DNA of 7,100 nucleotides from Pseudomonadota bacterium (GTDB taxonomy: Bacteria > Pseudomonadota > Gammaproteobacteria > Burkholderiales > Burkholderiaceae_C). Positions within the stretch are counted from its first letter, which is position 1, and every line of letters starts with the position of its first letter. The stretch lies in NCBI GenBank assembly GCA_030918015.1, contig JAUPTP010000115.1, positions 1-7,100 of the forward strand. Direction: 5' to 3'. Made by a program: the position numbers and the translations under genes. A model generated the notes under the pieces. That model was not told the DNA's origin and searched no databases. It saw nothing but the letters and a program-made list of their open reading frames with translations. Shown here one piece after another: positions 5,090-7,100 of the stretch.

Positions 5090-6751
5090 ATGGTCTGGCA
5101 ACAGGTCTACGACCCCTTCCACAACATGGTTCTCTCCACGCTGGTCGCCATCATTCCGGTGGCGGTCATGCTCGTGGGGCTGGGCTTTCTCCATCTGAAG
5201 GCGCACGTCGCCGCCGCCGCGGGCCTGGCCGCCTCCATCATCGTGGCGATCTTCGGCTTCGGCATGCCGGCCCATCTGGCCGGCAACGCCGCCTTCTACG
5301 GCGGTCTGGTCGGGCTGCTGCCGATCGGCTGGATCGTGCTCAACATCATCTTCCTGCACCGCCTGACGGAGCTGAACGGCTCGTTCAAGGTGCTGCAGGA
5401 CTCGATCGCCGGCATCACGCAGGACCGCCGCCTGCAGCTGCTGCTGATCTCCTTCAGCTTCGGCGCCTTCTTCGAGGGCGCGGCCGGCTTCGGCACGCCG
5501 GTGGCGGTGACCGCCTCGATCCTGATCGGCCTGGGCTTCTCGCCGCTGGCCGCCTCGGGCCTGAGCCTGATCGCCAACACCGCGCCGGTGGCCTATGGCG
5601 CTTTGGGCACGCCGGTCATCACGCTGGCCAAGGTGCACGGCTACGACCTGATGGAGGTCTCGGGCATGATCGGCCGCCAGCTGCCCTTCTTCTCGATGTT
5701 GGTGCCGTTCTGGCTGATCTGGGCCTTCGCCGGCCGCAAGGCGATGTGGGAGATCTGGCCCGCGCTGGTGGTCACCGGCCTGAGCTTCGCCATCCCGCAG
5801 TTCCTGGTGTCGAACTACATCGGCCCGGAGCTGGTCGACGTGATCGCCGCGGTCAGCTCGATGGTCTCGCTGGTGCTGTTCCTGCGCGTCTGGAAGCCCA
5901 AGACCATCTGGACCTCGGTCTCGCTGAAGGGCCATGACCACGACGCCGGCGAAGCCCGGGCGCCGGTCGCGCCGAAGAAGCACCCGACGGACGAGGTGCT
6001 GCGCGCCTGGCTGCCGTGGGCGATCCTGACCGTCTTCGTGTTTGTCTGGGGCCTGCCGGAAGTCAAGAAGTTCTGGAACGGCGTCTGGGCGCCGGCCTTC
6101 CCGATCGAGGGCCTGCACAACCTGATCGAGAAGATGCCGCCGGTGGTGCGCGAGCCGCACAAGGAGACGGCCGTCTACACGCTGGCGCTGCTGTCGACCA
6201 CCGGCACCGGCATCCTGCTGTCGGCGCTGATCGGCGGCCTGGTGATGGGCTTCGGTCCGATCGAGCTGGTGCGCACCTTCTTCAAGACCGTCTGGATGGT
6301 GCGCTACTCGCTGCTGACCATCGTGCTGATGCTGGGCCTGGGCAACGTCACCCGCTACTCGGGCACCGACACCACGCTGGGCCTGGCGTTTGCCAACACC
6401 GGCGTGCTCTACCCCTTCTTCGGCACGCTGATGGGCTGGATGGGCGTGGCGCTGACCGGCTCGGACACCGCCTCCAACGTGCTGTTCGGCGGCATGCAGA
6501 AGGTCGCGGCCGAGCAGCTGGGCCTGAGCCCCAACCTGATGGGCGCGGCCAACTCCTCGGGCGGCGTGATGGGCAAGATGATCGACGCGCAGTCCATCGT
6601 CGTGGCTTCGACCGCCACGCGCTGGTTCAACCACGAAGGCGACATCCTGCGCTATGTCTTCTTCCACTCGGTCGCGCTGGCCTGCCTGGTGGGCATCTTC
6701 GTGACGATGCAGGCGTATGTCTGGCCCTTCACGCTGATGGTCATCCACTGA
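5090..6751 (+). CDS. lldP: L-lactate (or glycolate) permease, LldP/GlcA family
   Basis: A 553-residue inner-membrane carrier, close to E. coli LldP (551) and GlcA (560), which import L-lactate, D-lactate and glycolate with protons. It starts MVWQQVYDP, matching the LldP opening WQQNYDP, and is hydrophobic throughout with a dozen or more membrane segments. Family motifs are FFEGAAGFGTPVA (127-139), NTAPVAYGALGTPV (163-176), GRQLPFFSMLVPFWL (195-209), SNYIGPEL (241-248), LTGSDTASNVLFG (455-467) and GGVMGKMIDAQS (491-502). A polar loop at about 280-302 is rich in His, Asp and Lys. Several stretches resemble GlcA at least as much as LldP, so the substrate between lactate and glycolate is open. 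No lactate dehydrogenase, LutABC or GntR-type LldR gene adjoins it; the nearest regulator is the LysR gene upstream. Its last 11 bases overlap the converging chemoreceptor gene. Confidence 0.95.
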   Translation: MVWQQVYDPFHNMVLSTLVAIIPVAVMLVGLGFLHLKAHVAAAAGLAASIIVAIFGFGMPAHLAGNAAFYGGLVGLLPIGWIVLNIIFLHRLTELNGSFKVLQDSIAGITQDRRLQLLLISFSFGAFFEGAAGFGTPVAVTASILIGLGFSPLAASGLSLIANTAPVAYGALGTPVITLAKVHGYDLMEVSGMIGRQLPFFSMLVPFWLIWAFAGRKAMWEIWPALVVTGLSFAIPQFLVSNYIGPELVDVIAAVSSMVSLVLFLRVWKPKTIWTSVSLKGHDHDAGEARAPVAPKKHPTDEVLRAWLPWAILTVFVFVWGLPEVKKFWNGVWAPAFPIEGLHNLIEKMPPVVREPHKETAVYTLALLSTTGTGILLSALIGGLVMGFGPIELVRTFFKTVWMVRYSLLTIVLMLGLGNVTRYSGTDTTLGLAFANTGVLYPFFGTLMGWMGVALTGSDTASNVLFGGMQKVAAEQLGLSPNLMGAANSSGGVMGKMIDAQSIVVASTATRWFNHEGDILRYVFFHSVALACLVGIFVTMQAYVWPFTLMVIH

Positions 6752-7100
6752 CCCGGAAGCGCTCGACCAGCGCGTGCAGCCGCGCCGCCTCGTCCTGCAG
6801 GCTCTCGGCGGCGGCCGCGCTCTCCTCGACCAGCGCCGCGTTCTGCTGCGTCATCTGGTCGAGCTGCGACACCGACAGGTTGATCTGGTCGATGCCGCCG
6901 CTCTGCTCGCCCGAGGCGACCTTGATGCGGCCGATCAGCGTCGAGACGCTCTCGACGCTGGCGACGATCTCGCGCATCGTCTCGGCGGCGCTGCCGACCG
7001 ACTCGCTGCCCTGGCCGACCTTCTCGACCGAGTCGCCGATCAGCGCCTTGACCTCGCGGGCCGCCGCGGCCGAGCGCTGCGCGAGATTGCGCACCTCGCC
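6741..7100 (-). CDS. Methyl-accepting chemotaxis protein, C-terminal fragment
   Basis: The last 119 residues of a chemoreceptor; the rest lies beyond the right edge. The fragment begins at EVRNLAQRSAAAAREVKALI, just after the hairpin tip that contacts CheA and CheW, and runs down the C-terminal helix of the cytoplasmic coiled coil. It includes GEQSGGIDQINLSVSQLDQ and then QQNAALVEESAAAAESL, the usual C-terminal methylation-site region. This wording is typical of the Tsr/Tar-type (36-heptad) class common in betaproteobacteria. The protein ends FRVSG without an NWETF-like pentapeptide, so it has no CheR/CheB tether. The ligand-binding domain is not visible, so the signal it senses is unknown. 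It converges with the permease, overlapping it by 11 bases, and the proximity does not by itself imply lactate sensing. Confidence 0.95.
   Translation of the reverse strand, partial: GEVRNLAQRSAAAAREVKALIGDSVEKVGQGSESVGSAAETMREIVASVESVSTLIGRIKVASGEQSGGIDQINLSVSQLDQMTQQNAALVEESAAAAESLQDEAARLHALVERFRVSG

Noticed and set aside
5000..6748. A 582-codon open frame on the minus strand covering the whole permease gene.
   Set aside because: It is codon-aligned with the permease, so it would need TTA, CTA or TCA codons in the sense strand to be interrupted, and these are hardly used at this GC content. The product is rich in His, Arg, Gln and Asp and resembles no family; the sense product is a clear permease.

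Overview
The window is uniformly very GC-rich, with G or C at nearly every third codon position, and its genes are packed closely on both strands. The families and their wording (LysR of the GcvA type, an MsrA-MsrB fusion, an LldP/GlcA permease, a Tsr-class chemoreceptor tail) suggest a betaproteobacterial chromosome, probably Burkholderiales (Rubrivivax/Leptothrix/Comamonadaceae-like). That placement is inference from protein style, not from a marker gene. I see no RNA gene, insertion sequence, CRISPR array, prophage or origin.

Layout. Plus strand, 1-1255: the C-terminal end of a PNPOx-like FMN-binding protein, a glutathione peroxidase-family thiol peroxidase, and a small COG3671/DUF4870-like membrane protein. 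Minus strand, 3848 down to 1234: a fused methionine sulfoxide reductase MsrA-MsrB, a membrane-bound diguanylate cyclase with an intact GGDEF motif and I-site, and the remnant of an APH-family phosphotransferase that has lost its N-lobe. Plus strand, 4010-6751: a LysR-type regulator, divergent from msrAB, then an L-lactate/glycolate permease. Minus strand from 7100 down to 6741: the C-terminal signalling helix of a methyl-accepting chemotaxis protein, cut by the window edge. Every gap between genes is under 200 bases.

How the genes fit together. The peroxidase and the MsrA-MsrB fusion both deal with oxidative damage (peroxide removal and repair of methionine sulfoxide), and both probably draw on thioredoxin. 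The LysR gene could control the divergent msrAB, the downstream permease, or both. The gap before the permease holds an AT-rich palindrome and a repeated CTGAAA at 21-base spacing, which makes the permease an attractive target. The cyclase and the chemoreceptor are ordinary signalling genes with no visible link to the rest.

I found no convincing new multi-gene system. The points most worth a second look are the phosphotransferase remnant, which keeps a promoter-like box and a start codon but joins the catalytic loop in another frame; the promoter-like hexamers 5-8 bases before several start codons that lack a Shine-Dalgarno sequence (possible leaderless transcripts); and the dyads in the two regulatory gaps beside the LysR gene.
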